The position numbers and the translations under genes were made by a program. Of a stretch of DNA of 64,000 nucleotides, positions 54,465 through 64,000 are shown piece by piece. The notes beneath the pieces are model-generated. The model saw only the letters and a program-made list of their open reading frames with translations, did no database searches and was not told the origin of the DNA. The stretch comes from Mastigamoeba balamuthi (taxonomy: Eukaryota > Evosea > Mastigamoebida > Mastigamoebidae): NCBI GenBank assembly GCA_902651635.1, contig CACRSC010000011.1:300820-364819 (forward strand), given 5' to 3'. Positions within the stretch are counted from its first letter, which is position 1. Every line of letters begins with the position of its first letter.

Positions 54465-55581
54465 ATGAGCGTCAGGGGAGCAGGAGGCGCGATGGGAGGC
54501 GCGGGGACCGGTGCGCCGCGCCCGGGGACGTCTGCCCCGGCCCAGCACCGGTCAGTCCTGAGCAAGCTGAAGCGCGAGCTGACCGAGGGCCAGAAGCAGC
54601 AGATCCGCGCCGCCTTCGATCTCGTGCGCAGTCCGCGCTGCCCAGCGCCGCCTCCCAGCCCCACGCCGAGCCCTCAGCACCCGCAGCACCCACTGACCCT
54701 CGGCTCTCCCTTTTCGCGCAGTTCGACGCTGATGGCAGTGGCACCATCGATGCGAAGGAGCTCAAGGTGTGGGAGGACCTCTCTCCCCTGTTGTGGCCCA
54801 TCCTTCAGCTCGCGGGCTGAGCGAGGGTGCGCTCTGCGCGTGGCAGGTGGCGTTCAGAGTGCTGGGGTTCGAGCCCAAGAAGGACGAGATCAACCGCATC
54901 ATGAACGCCGTGTGCCGCTCGGGCGGCCCCAACGCCGCCAAGACCATCGACTTCAACGAGTTCCTCGAGATCCTGACGACCAAGATGGTCCCTCCCGCAG
55001 CCCCCGGCCCCTCCCGTGCTGGCCCACGCCCACTCACAGGCCACCCTCCGGGCCCCCCCAACGCACCGCAGCACGAGAAGGAGAAGAAGGACGAGATCAT
55101 GAAGGCTTTCACGATGTTCGACCGCGGGCAGAAGGGCTACATCGCAGCAGCAGACCTGCGGGCGGTCGTCACGATGCTCAACGAGCAGCTCACCGACGAG
55201 GAGATCCGCGAGATGGTGGGCCACGCGTGCGGCAAGCCCCTGGCGAGCGCCGTCTGCGACAAGGACCCCGCGCCCCCCGCGCCTGCCGGGCCCGCAGGCC
55301 CCGTCGCCGCAGCGGCCGCAGCACCGCCGCCTCTGTCCAAGAAGGACAAGGCGGCCCAGGCCCAGGCCCAGCAGCAGCAGCAGGCGCAGCAGGCGCAGCT
55401 GAGCCTGGGGACGAGGGGGCAGCCGCCAGAGGACAGGGCGGGCAGGGACGACTTCATGCGCGTCATGCAGTCGACAGCGACGTTTGGGCAGCAGCCCATC
55501 TTCTTCCCCATCACCAGGCGCTCCGACTCGAGCTCGGCGGTGCCGCCGCCGCCGTCCAAGTGGCCCACGGTCATCGTGTAG
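54465..55581 (+). CDS. Centrin-like EF-hand protein with C-terminal extension
   Basis: This is a calcium-binding protein of the centrin/caltractin family, which acts at basal bodies and centrosomes. Start ATG 54465. After a 30-residue Gly-rich leader comes KLKRELTEGQKQQIRAAFDL. EF-hand 1 (FDADGSGTIDAKELK) is canonical. EF-hand 2 (AKTIDFNEFLEIL) and EF-hand 3 (FDRGQKGYIAAADLR) have degenerate loops. The normal EF-hand 4 position is interrupted by an insert of about 60 residues rich in Ala/Pro/Gln before DDFMRVM. The sequence then runs to WPTVIV. Four exons, with donors GTGCGC, GTGTGG and GTCCCT, all in frame. LTDEEIREMV is typical of centrin. The insert makes this longer than usual centrins (about 170). 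Confidence 0.83.
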
Positions 55582-55693
55582 CCCCCGCCAGCAGCCCCCG
55601 CCAAAAACTGTCGGCACATTGTTTCAATACTCCTCGACACTGGAACGCGATGTCCGGGGAATTTGGGTGACGAAACGCAGGCACTTCGCGTGA

Positions 55694-55709
55694 AAGATAC
55701 CCGTATCTT
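55694..55709. promoter_or_regulatory. AAGATAC/GTATCTT dyad
   Basis: A seven-base inverted repeat with 2-nt spacer, 44 nt upstream of the NUDCD1-like ATG. Same type as the dyads before MCM2 and the MYCBPAP-like gene. Confidence 0.35.
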
Positions 55710-55752
55710 CCTCGCCCACCGCACGGGCACACACACACACGCAATACCCGTT

Positions 55753-57162
55753 ATGAGCTGGTTCGACGGCTACGTGCTCGCGCACCTCTGCGAGCCCCCG
55801 ACGCTCGTCACGCCCTTCCCCTCGAGCGCCACGCACTCGGCCCCGCCGCCGCTGCCCCCGACGTCGCTGGCCGCCGCCCGCGACGCGCTGCTGCGGAACC
55901 GCCTGGCCGCCGACCCCCTGCGCAGCCCGGGCGCCTGCTACGCCGTCGACGCCGCCTCCCTCGCCGTCTGCCGCCTCAGCGCCGCCTCCCCGTCGTCCCC
56001 CGCGCTGCTGGCGACGCTGCCGCGCGCCCCGGGCGCCGGCGGCGACTGCGTGGCGTCGGTCGCCGTCGCCCGCGGCGTCGCGCCCGTCGCTGCGTCGGCG
56101 GCGCCGCGGCCGCTCGTCGTGGCGCTGGCGGCGTCGGGCGACGAGCTGCACGTCGTCGACGACGCCGGGGGCGTGACGGCGGTGCCCGTGTCGCCGCGGC
56201 TGCCGCCCGGGAGCTGCCTGCGGGCCGCCGGGGCCTGCGCGGGCGCCGTCGTCGCCGTCGCCGCGTCGGTCGACGAGGGGGCGCCGCAGTGCGCGCGCCA
56301 CGTCGTGACGGTCGTCTGCGCGCGCGAGGGGGCCGAGGGCGCCGCCGCGTGGCCGCTGCGGGGCGACGCGCCGCTGCTGCACGCGCAGGTCGCCGAGGAC
56401 TGCGGCGGCGTCGTCCTCGTCGCGGGCGCCGCGGGCTTCGCGCCGCCCGGCGAGGCCCCCGCGCGCGCTGCCGCGGCCCCCGCGGAGGAGTTCCAGCAGC
56501 CCGCGGCCGAGTACGAGCACGAGGCCGAGGCCGAGGCCGACAGGAGGCGCGAGATGCAGTGCGCCGCGCTGCTGGCCGCCGAGGAGGACGACGAGGCGGC
56601 GGACGAGCTCGAGGGCGCGGTCGAGGGCGAGGCCAGCTGGGCGGCCGCGCGGATGGGCGCGCAGGACAGCGCGTACTTTGCCTACTGGCACGCGCTCGAC
56701 GACTTCGCGGGGCCCGTCCGGACCGCCGAGGTCGAGCTGTGCCGCGGCGAGCCGCTCTTCGTCGCGCCCGGGTCGCGCGAGGGCGCGCTGTTCGTCGGCG
56801 TCAAGCGCGGGACCGACTGCCACATTGTCGAGGTCGCCGCGAGGGCGTCGCTCGAGACGCGCAAGGCGGCGACGTTCCCCGCGCTTGCGTACGTCGCGTC
56901 GGGCAAGCGGGAGAGGCGCTACGTCGTGGCCTGCGAGGGCGACGAGGGGTCCCCGTGGCCCTACGCCGCCGTCGTCGAGGCCGGCAGGTTCGCGTTTGTC
57001 TACCAGCGGCCCAAGGACCGCCAGCCCAAGTCGGGCCACCAGCCCATCGACTGCGGGGCCGACAACAGGACCGACGGCGCCTGCTGGGTCTCCCCCTCGG
57101 TGCTCGCCGTCTCGTCCGAGCAGGGCCCGATCGTCGTTGCCCACATCGCGGCGCCAGAATGA
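55753..57162 (+). CDS. NUDCD1-like protein lacking a visible CS domain
   Basis: A single-exon gene of 469 residues. The N-terminus MSWFDGYVL resembles the start of the NUDCD1 core. The strongest match is the C-terminal half: ATFPALAYVASGKRERRYVV, then PYAAVVEAGRFAFVYQRP and LAVSSEQGPIVVAHI. These follow the order and spacing of human NUDCD1 (CML66), a propeller protein that works with dynein/Hsp90-linked NudC complexes. Between the halves the human protein carries a CS domain. Here there is an acidic Ala/Glu-rich stretch (EHEAEAEADRRREMQ) and no CS-like pattern. The N-terminal half is extremely Ala-rich and hard to align. Identification is moderate. Confidence 0.6.
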   Translation: MSWFDGYVLAHLCEPPTLVTPFPSSATHSAPPPLPPTSLAAARDALLRNRLAADPLRSPGACYAVDAASLAVCRLSAASPSSPALLATLPRAPGAGGDCVASVAVARGVAPVAASAAPRPLVVALAASGDELHVVDDAGGVTAVPVSPRLPPGSCLRAAGACAGAVVAVAASVDEGAPQCARHVVTVVCAREGAEGAAAWPLRGDAPLLHAQVAEDCGGVVLVAGAAGFAPPGEAPARAAAAPAEEFQQPAAEYEHEAEAEADRRREMQCAALLAAEEDDEAADELEGAVEGEASWAAARMGAQDSAYFAYWHALDDFAGPVRTAEVELCRGEPLFVAPGSREGALFVGVKRGTDCHIVEVAARASLETRKAATFPALAYVASGKRERRYVVACEGDEGSPWPYAAVVEAGRFAFVYQRPKDRQPKSGHQPIDCGADNRTDGACWVSPSVLAVSSEQGPIVVAHIAAPE

Positions 57163-57580
57163 CCCGGCCCGCATGGGTGACAAGCAGAACAAGAGTCCCC
57201 GTTGCTCTCCAGCACTGTGCTGCTCTTCCTCCGCTTCCGGGGGCGTATGCTGACTGTTTACGCCTTTGCCGCGGCTTCTGCCAATTGTCTGACCACCGGG
57301 CCCATCGCTGCAGCAAGCAGCGTGTTTGCGGCTTGGAGGTGCTGCCAGCTAGCAGAGGTCCCCAAGCAGAGCTCAATTGTCGGCCCGACGTCAGCGGCGA
57401 TGACGCATTTTGGGGGTTTCAAGTGATAGCGACCTCTGGAGGAAAAATGCAGTCTTCGCCCTGTCGCTCTTCAATTGTGAGAGCCGTTGCTTAAATTGGG
57501 TCCGTCTCGGCGCGTCAGCACAACCAACACAGGGGTCCTCGGAAGAGGTCCCCGTGCAATCGAACCCTCCTTATCTCTAA
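57163..57580 (+). other. Intergenic region
   Basis: 418 bases without a supported gene. A B-box-like GGTTCGATTGC exists on the minus strand near 57555-57567 but no tRNA fold surrounds it. Confidence 0.35.
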
Positions 57581-60221
57581 ATGGCCGAGCGCGCACTGCC
57601 CCCGCCGCCCCGCATGGTCTCGAGGCTGCTCCGAGACCTGCGCGAGGTCGCCGAGAACCCCCTGGCCAACGTCGCCGCCGCCCCTCTCGAGGACAACCTG
57701 CTCGAGTGGCATTTCAACTGTGCGTAGCTCTCCACCTCCAGAGAGGTCTTGCTGGCACGGGCAGCCTTCCAACGCGGTCTTGGGGTTCACAGTGCGCAGC
57801 TCCGAGGGGTCGCTCAAGGGCCTGGTCCTGCACGGCTCGATGGTGTTCCCGCCGACGTACCCCAACGACCCGCCCGAGGTGGCTCTGTTCACGTCGATCA
57901 CGCACCCCAACGTGTTCCAGGGCGGTGGCTGGCTCGGGGGCACCGCGGGGACCTTCACGCTGTGCCTCGACATGCTGCGATCGGGGTCCTACCGCGGGAT
58001 GGTCGAGGACGGCTCCGAGGCGACCGGGTGGAGCTCGGCCTACTCAGCCTACAGTGTGCTGGTCCAGCTGCAGGCGTTCCTGCTCGATGACAAGTACCGC
58101 CTGCACTACTGGGAGGGCTCGGACCAATGGGTCACCTCGTCAGACGCCAGGAGCATTCAGACAGCGAGGTCGTTCAGGTGCCGCCGGTGTGGCCACGGAA
58201 TTGGAACGCAGACTGTATGGCCGGCGTTCCCGTCGGCCGAGCGCCTGGCGCAACGTCCGCACTCCCTGGCGCTGCCCTCGGCACCAGTTCTGCGTCACTT
58301 TGGTGGCAAGGAAGAGGCCCCGCGTACCAAACACGAGAGCTCTGCTAAGATCGTGTCCCCGAAGAAGGCGGCCACGCCCAGCAAGCGCCACGAGGAGCCA
58401 CAGCGGAGGACCTCTCCTTCGCCAGCAGCGAAAGCAGAAGCCGGATGGGAGGTCGTCCAAAGGAAGCTCTCGAAGCAACGTGCCAAGGCCAAAGACCAAA
58501 ATAAGTGGAGCCCCCCGAGCTCTTTCTCGGTCGTTGTGCCTGAGGCCAAGAAGCAGTCCGCAACGGTCCATGTCTCCAAGGTGCCCACCCCATCAGGTGC
58601 CCTCACTGCCGTACAGCCAGAGCGTACCAGGTCGCAACAGCAGACCGCGTCACAGGATCAGCCAGCACAAACCAAGCAGCCCGAGCAATCGGTCGCCAGA
58701 GTGAAGCGCCTGCCCAAGTCAGCCAGGCCTAGAATCGTTGGCGAGGTCTACCCGGAAGACCTGCTGCTCGTTCAGCGCCAACAGCCCCAGCGAGCCCGGA
58801 AACAGAAATCTACCCCGGCTGCTGCTGCTGCTGCTGCCCCCGCTGTCCGTGTCCCGTGCCCGCACGCGGAGGAGGTGCCCGTGGAACAACAGAAAGAAAC
58901 CAAGTCCGCGGGCATCACTGCCGAGCTGACAGAGTCCATGGGTCTGTTCAACCGCCTGCCGTACGACGTGATCATCGGCATCCTGTCGGGCCTCGAGCCC
59001 AGCGCCCTGGCGCGTCTCTCTGCTACCTGCCGCGCGATGCGCGAGTTCTGCTCCGACGGGTTCCTGTGGCGGACTGTGTTCCATCGCAGCCACCCCTTCT
59101 CGGAGCTCTGCGTCGAGAACATGTCCGACTGGAAGCACGCGTACCTCGTCGAGACCGAGCACGCGGCCCGCGAGTTCGTGTGCTTCCACTCGCACGTCAC
59201 GTTCGAGGAGGACGTCCTGGGCGTCCCGCTCTCGTTCAGCACGAGCCCCCGCACAGGCGCCGTCGACTACCTCTACACCACGATGGACCTGCTCTCTCGC
59301 GAGGCGTTCGAGAAGGACGGCGTGCGGTTGTCCGTCTGGAAGGAGAAGTTCACGCACTGGCTGCCCCTGTACATCACAGAGTCGCACTTCCAGCGTGCGC
59401 TGCCCTACATCCGGACGACGCTGTCGCAGCTCTCTGGCGGCGGGGGGACGAGGTTCCACCCGTTCATGGCGCTCGACACGATCCCCAAGCTGATGAACAC
59501 CATGGTCGTGCTCGTCGGCGACAAGGGCGTCCACGCGTCGGACAAGGCCATCGACGGCTACTGCGCGCTGCACCGCCTGCTCCTCGCACTGGCTGAGGTC
59601 TACCCGTGCATCACCACCGAGGTAGAGCGCCGCCTCAGGGCGTTCGCGAGCTCCGAGAGGAACCGCACCAAGGAGTGCGTGCCGTCTCTCGGAGATCTCG
59701 CGCCCCTGATGGCGCTGACTCGTGCCCCGGACCTGTGCTGGGAGAAGATCGGCGGCCTGCTGGTGCGCGAGACGCTCGACCGCAACGTGCTGTGGAACAT
59801 CAAGGCGTTCCCGGAGCTCGCCAAGCAGGACGTGCCGCTGTTCAAGCGCCTCAACCTGACGCTGCAGGCGTCGCGTGTCAGCCAGCGCCTGCTCATGTTC
59901 CACGCGACGTTCCTGCGCCACTTGGTCACGCCGTTCAGCTCGCTCGACGACATGCGCCAGTCGTACGATGCGTACTACGGCAGGCCGTCGCAGCGCGTGC
60001 GTGCAGCGCTGACCTCGGACGTGCGTGGGGTCCTCGAGGTGAACACATGGCCCGGGTTCTTCAAGGTGATCGGAGAGCAGTGCCCGACCCCTTCCGGGGT
60101 CTGCAGCATGCTCACGCAGGCAGTTCACCAGTCGCTGGTAAAGGGGTATCACTCAGCGTCCATGCAGTTTGGCACCCAGGGGGCTCGCAATGGTGCCCGT
60201 TCCTTCCTGCGCTCAACGTAA
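57581..60221 (+). CDS. Ubiquitin-conjugating E2 / F-box fusion protein
   Basis: 855 residues from two exons (57581-57719, 57793-60221). Residues about 10-180 are a UBC fold: RLLRDLREVAENPLANV, WHFN, FPPTYPNDPPEVALF, the HPN motif (HPNVFQGG), the catalytic Cys near residue 104 in FTLCLDML, and SSAYSAYSVLVQLQAFLLDD. A basic, low-complexity linker (residues 200-410) follows. Residues about 428-475 are an F-box: LFNRLPYDVIIGILSGLEPS, then CRAMREFCSDGFLWRTVF. The C-terminal 370 residues are a conserved-looking unknown domain (WKEKFTHWLPLYITESHFQRA). The E2 keeps its active-site Cys, so the protein may bring its own E2 to a Skp1-cullin complex. The domain calls rest on clear motifs. Confidence 0.86.
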
Positions 60222-60423
60222 CAAAGAATACCATGGTCAAGGCTTGTGTTGAGTCGATTTCCCAATTACCGTTCATAAATGAACAGTTGCTCAAGACTTG
60301 CACGTCAGGACTGTTCATAAACAAAAGAAAGGTCACTTTCGGGGGCAGAGACATTGCTCATGGGTTTTCTTTCGTTTTGACACCAGCAGCAAGCAAGTAC
60401 AGCAGTGAGTGCAGTTGCATTGG

Positions 60424-61068
60424 TTACTGGGGCGCGACCTCCGGTCCGCCAGAGGTCGAGGAGCTGTCCTGCCTGTCACGCGTCGGGTCGACACCACTCG
60501 AGGTCGAAGAGGAAACAGCGCCGACTCTTGGCAGCGATCCCTGCTTCGAGACTGACTGCGGCACGTGCGACTGCGGGGTCGAGACGCCGAGAGAGGAGAT
60601 GTGAGGCGACGAGCGCTCAGAGACGTGGCGGGGTGCCGGCTGTGCCGCAGTAAAGCACTCAGCGACACGGTGTACATCAAGCTGAAGGGCGGCGAGGGCG
60701 GCGACGATCGCGGCATCGATGGCTGTAGGGTGTGTGTGACTTGGTAGCAACGAGAGGCACGGCACGTTAATTGCATGCGCGGTGCAAGCACAAGTCCCAC
60801 CTTGGGGCGCCGGAGGCGAGAGCGGCTCGGCGTCGATATGTACATGCTCGCCGTGGTAGAACGTGTGTTGCGAGTAGGTGTTGACGTCCACCTCGAGGAC
60901 AATACGGAGCGGACTCGCGGGGTCATCGGGGTTGGCGAGGAGAAGATAAATGTCGCGCGCATGGAACTGCCTCTCGAGCGATGGGACGTGGACCCTTCCG
61001 GGGTTGCCCTGGTGGAGCGGGATGAGGCGCTTGCCCGCCGTGTCGACGAAGAAGTTTGCAAATTTCAT
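60424..61068 (-). CDS. Small protein of unknown function
   Basis: I do not recognise it. Start ATG 61068. Exon 1 encodes MKFANFFVDTAGKRLIPLHQ and a beta-rich stretch ending NTYSQHTFYHGEHVHIDAEP. An intron with a GTGGGA donor and acceptor CACCCTACAG joins it in frame to AIDAAIVAALAALQLDVHRV, an amphipathic helix, then a Ser/Thr/Pro-rich tail. About 190 residues. Reading straight through the intron is also open but gives sequence without coding character, so the spliced form is preferred. It is convergent with the E2/F-box gene and just downstream of the kinase gene on the same strand. Confidence 0.6.
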   Translation of the reverse strand: MKFANFFVDTAGKRLIPLHQGNPGRVHVPSLERQFHARDIYLLLANPDDPASPLRIVLEVDVNTYSQHTFYHGEHVHIDAEPLSPPAPQGGTCACTAHAINVPCLSLLPSHTHPTAIDAAIVAALAALQLDVHRVAECFTAAQPAPRHVSERSSPHISSLGVSTPQSHVPQSVSKQGSLPRVGAVSSSTSSGVDPTRDRQDSSSTSGGPEVAPQ

Positions 61069-61153
61069 TCAATTGGTACTGACTCGGAGATTTTGTGGGT
61101 ACAGCAGATTGTTATGGGATTTGGTTTCCATCTGTCTGCCCCGTCAGTCTGAT

Positions 61154-62376
61154 TTATTTGATGCTTCTACATCCGAGTGCCTTCAGCTGCTGCTTGAGCA
61201 TGGCAATCTCCTTTTCCTTCTGCTCTAGCAGCTCTCGCAAGTGGGCGACCTATCGACAAACGTCAATCAGCAAGCCCTGTGAGAATGAAACCCAACCTGG
61301 TCGCGCGTGTCCTTGTTGGTTGGGCCGTCCTCCAGTAGCAAGGTCGGACAGAACAGCTTTCGCCTAGCTGTCTCTGCCGATGGCCTCTCCGCTGGCTCCT
61401 GTTGGGTCATCTCTAGAACGAGCTCGCACTGTGTAGAGGCAGTTAGCGCGTCTTCAGCGTGGCGAGAAACACACCTCCTGCGGGAACTGCGACTGTGTCT
61501 CTGGAGATATGCATCGTCTCTCCCGAAGCTGGCGGATGATCAGGGCACGCTCGAACGCAGTGTTTACGGGAGAGTACATCTCGAACATCATCACACCGAG
61601 ACTGCAATACGAATTAGAGTGCTGATGGCTGATGGCACGAACCTATATATGTCGGTCTTCTCAGTGTACTTCGACATCGCCACTTGCTCGGGACTGGCGT
61701 ACGGCGGCGTCCCCAATCCGGCAGTGTGCCGTCCGTTGGTCTTTCTCCACGGTTGTGGCGAGTTCATCTCCCTGCACTTGCCGTCGCAGAGCACTTTGGC
61801 CAGCCCAAAGTCGCCTATCTTGACCTTCCTCGAGCACACGTCGAAGAAGATGTTCGCGGGCTTCAGGTCCCTGCGCACAGAGATCAGAAGACACCAGACA
61901 CGAACAGGGCGCACCTGTGGATGATGCCGTTCTCGTGGATGAAGCAGAGGCCGGAGAGGATTTCGGACAGTATCGTCTTGCATTCCGTCTGGCACACTTT
62001 TCTGCCGGGCCTGTCGAGCCAGTCCTTCAGCGTGCCGCCGTTGCACAGGTGTGTCTGGATGAAGAGAATGTATGGAATGGCGCTCTGCCGCTTTGCCCTG
62101 TGCTCCCTGGCTCTGAGGACCCTTTCGCGCGCTGCTCTGAAAGCTGCGGTGATGCTTAGCTTCCGGTCGCATGCAAACGTCTTACCGCCACTGCTGAGCG
62201 AGGACGACGACGACGCACGATCGTCTTCCCGGTTGACGCTCCCTCTGTGAGCAGGAGCCGGTTCTTCCGAGTCGGTTCCATTCTGTTGTCCTCCTTCCTC
62301 GTCGTCCTCGCTCTCGTCCGCGTCGTCCTGCTCTTTGTCCCTGTCGTCATCGCTCATACACCCGTCTTCGTCGCAA

Positions 62377-62413
<37 letters not shown>

Positions 62414-64000
62414 CGTTGTCGCTATCCTCGTCCTCCTCTTCCTCCTCTCCGTTGGAGTCGTCTTCGCTGCACCCCGAAGACCCCGAGCAGGACCCCGAGT
62501 CCTTCGAGTCGCCGGAATCGCAATCGGAAGATGCTGTGCTGTCGTCACGGGATGCCTGGTCCGGCGACGAAGACCGCATCGACTCGGTGTCGTCGCGTTT
62601 TAGACGAGCGCAGAGGCACTTGGATCCGGTCGAGCTGGCGTCACAGCGGCAGCAGAACTCTGCGTCGATGGACGTGCCAAACGACTCTCCGCTCGCGCTA
62701 GCACTAGCGCTAGCCGAGCTCTCTCTCGGGATCCGGCAGCCCTTCGACAGCCGGGACCTCGCTGCGAGCCGTGCAAGCCTCCTGCGGTGTGGCGAGTGAG
62801 CGGGCGGCGGAATCCAGGGGCCTGCGGACCTCTCGAACACGTTGCTGTCCATCTCGAACCAACAGTTGAAGTACCGCAGAATGTTCTCGTGCTCGAGATG
62901 CGCGAGGGTCCTGACCTCGCGCAGCAGCCGCTCCAGCACCTCGGACGGGTCGCCCCTGGCGATGAACTTGATCTTCTTTACCGCGTACTCGACGCCGTCC
63001 ATCTTGTGCCGCGCCTTGAACACCGTCCCGAACCCGCCCCTGCCGAGGTCCTGCTCCTCGTCAAACTCGAGCTGGTACCTGCCGAACATCCTGTTCCCCG
63101 GCGACCCGGGCCTGCACAGCAACGGCAGAGCGCTCCCTCAGCACACGCACACGCACCCTAGGCGGCGCTGGCAAGGGACGCACATGAGCACGTGCGGCGA
63201 GGGCAGCAGCGTGTGGACGGCGGCGGCGACGGTGGACTTGAACGTCAGCGAGGAGCCCCTGAACGGCACGACGGCCAGGGCGTCGCCCGGGGCGCCCGCG
63301 GGCGGCTGCTGGAGCTCCTGCATCTGCGGCGGCGTCGAGGCGAGCCTCGCAGCGCAGTCCTCCGCCATCGCCGAGCAGCAGCACGCGGCCAGCGCCCTGC
63401 TGAGCGACTCGCTGAACAGCGCGCGCACCTGGTCGAACCGCGGGAACGCCGCCAGCACGTCGCCCACGGGCACGACCCCGCGCGCGACCAGCGCCCCCAG
63501 GAACCGTGCCAGCCGCTCCCCGTCGCAGCCGCTGGCGCGGTAGAAGTTCTCGAGCAGCACCAGCGACTCGCCCACGCCCACGCCCCCCGCAGGGCCCGGG
63601 GGCGTCACAGAGCGCGCGTCCTGGGGCCCCCCGTCGAGCGCCGTGACGGCCGGCGACGGCGCGCGGCGCGCGTACTGCGCGATGGGGACGACGGGCGGCG
63701 GCGTCGTGACGAGCGCCCGCGACGACGAGCGCAGCGGGGCGGCCGACGCGGGCGAGAGAAGCGGCGAGGACGACCACGACGGGGGCCCGGCGGGCTCGAG
63801 GAGGGCCTGCTGCCCGGGGCGGGCCCCGAGGAGGACGAGGCCGCGCGCGTGGCCGCGAGGGCGAGCAGCGCCGCCTCGTGGGTCGACTCGAGCGAGTCGG
63901 GGTCCGCGGGGTCGAAGGTGCACAGGCCGGGCAGCAGCAGCTCGCGCAGGCCGCTCTCGAAGCTCCGCCGCAAGCGGAGGCTGCCCGCGCTGCGCTTGAG
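61154..64000 (-). CDS. eIF2alpha kinase, HRI (EIF2AK1)-like, 5' end cut
   Basis: This is a stress kinase that phosphorylates eIF2alpha to shut down translation. The N-terminal part (from the window edge to about 63190) has ESLVLLENFYRASGCDGERL, like the HRI N-terminal helices. The kinase begins FGRYQLEFDEEQDLGRGGFG with VAI-type Lys in YAVKKIKF, and NILRYFNCWFE. A large insert of about 230 residues, with a poly-Asp run encoded by GAC repeats (62375-62412), splits the lobes as in all eIF2alpha kinases. Then come HRDLKPANIFFD, IGDFGLAK and GLGTPPYASPEQV. The C-terminus (HLRELLEQKEKEIAMLKQQL) matches the coiled tail of HRI rather than GCN2 or PERK. The start lies outside the window. Confidence 0.87.

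Noticed and set aside
57540-57580. A B-box-like GGTTCGATTGC on the minus strand, suggesting a tRNA.
   Set aside because: No acceptor, D or anticodon stem could be folded around it.

Overview
The window is nuclear DNA of a GC-rich, intron-rich and very compact protist. Genes lie a few hundred bases apart on both strands, and most introns are 45-110 nt. Introns usually start GTRCG (often GTGCGC) and occasionally GC. The best lineage guess is a flagellate amoebozoan, such as an archamoeba of the Mastigamoeba type. The evidence is a profilin very close to amoebozoan profilins, plus genes typical of organisms with a flagellum or basal body (a MYCBPAP-like protein, a centrin-like EF-hand protein, a weak FSIP1-like match). 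This assignment is inference from remembered family sequences. I see no virus-like element, retroelement, CRISPR array or prokaryotic operon.

Layout, left to right. 1-2.4 kb: a partial leucine-rich-repeat gene, an RNF114-type RING E3 and tRNA-Arg(ACG). 2.4-6.9 kb: nucleoporin Nup160. 7.3-9.1 kb: a low-complexity protein containing a false duplication around the single N. 9.5-11.5 kb: a coiled-coil, FSIP1-like protein. 11.5-24.8 kb: PARP1, exportin-T, the spliceosomal helicase DDX23/Prp28 and a bacterial-type acyltransferase-3/SGNH protein. 25.8-36 kb: MYCBPAP-like protein, ribosomal protein uL14, cobalamin adenosyltransferase, the splicing factor Tls1/C9orf78 between two inverted identical tRNA-Cys genes, a small helical protein and a SIRT2-like deacetylase. 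36-48 kb: a coiled-coil protein, profilin, MCM2 and a WD40-RCC1 double-propeller protein. 48-64 kb: an unknown protein, an ankyrin/F-box/Ras-like fusion, a RasGAP protein, a centrin-like protein, a NUDCD1-like protein, an E2/F-box fusion, an unknown protein and an HRI-like eIF2alpha kinase that runs off the right edge.

Most genes are housekeeping genes for nuclear transport, DNA replication and repair, splicing, translation control and actin. The unusual content is in fusions and gene structure. Two different proteins attach an F-box to an enzyme-like domain: a ubiquitin-conjugating E2, and a Ras-like domain with Asn at the Ras Ser17 position. A seven-blade WD40 propeller is fused to an RCC1 propeller. 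A bacterial-type membrane acetyltransferase has gained introns, one pair bounding a 15-nt exon. An LRR gene is built of identical 69-nt exons. Several intergenic regions carry AGATA/TATCT inverted repeats near start codons.
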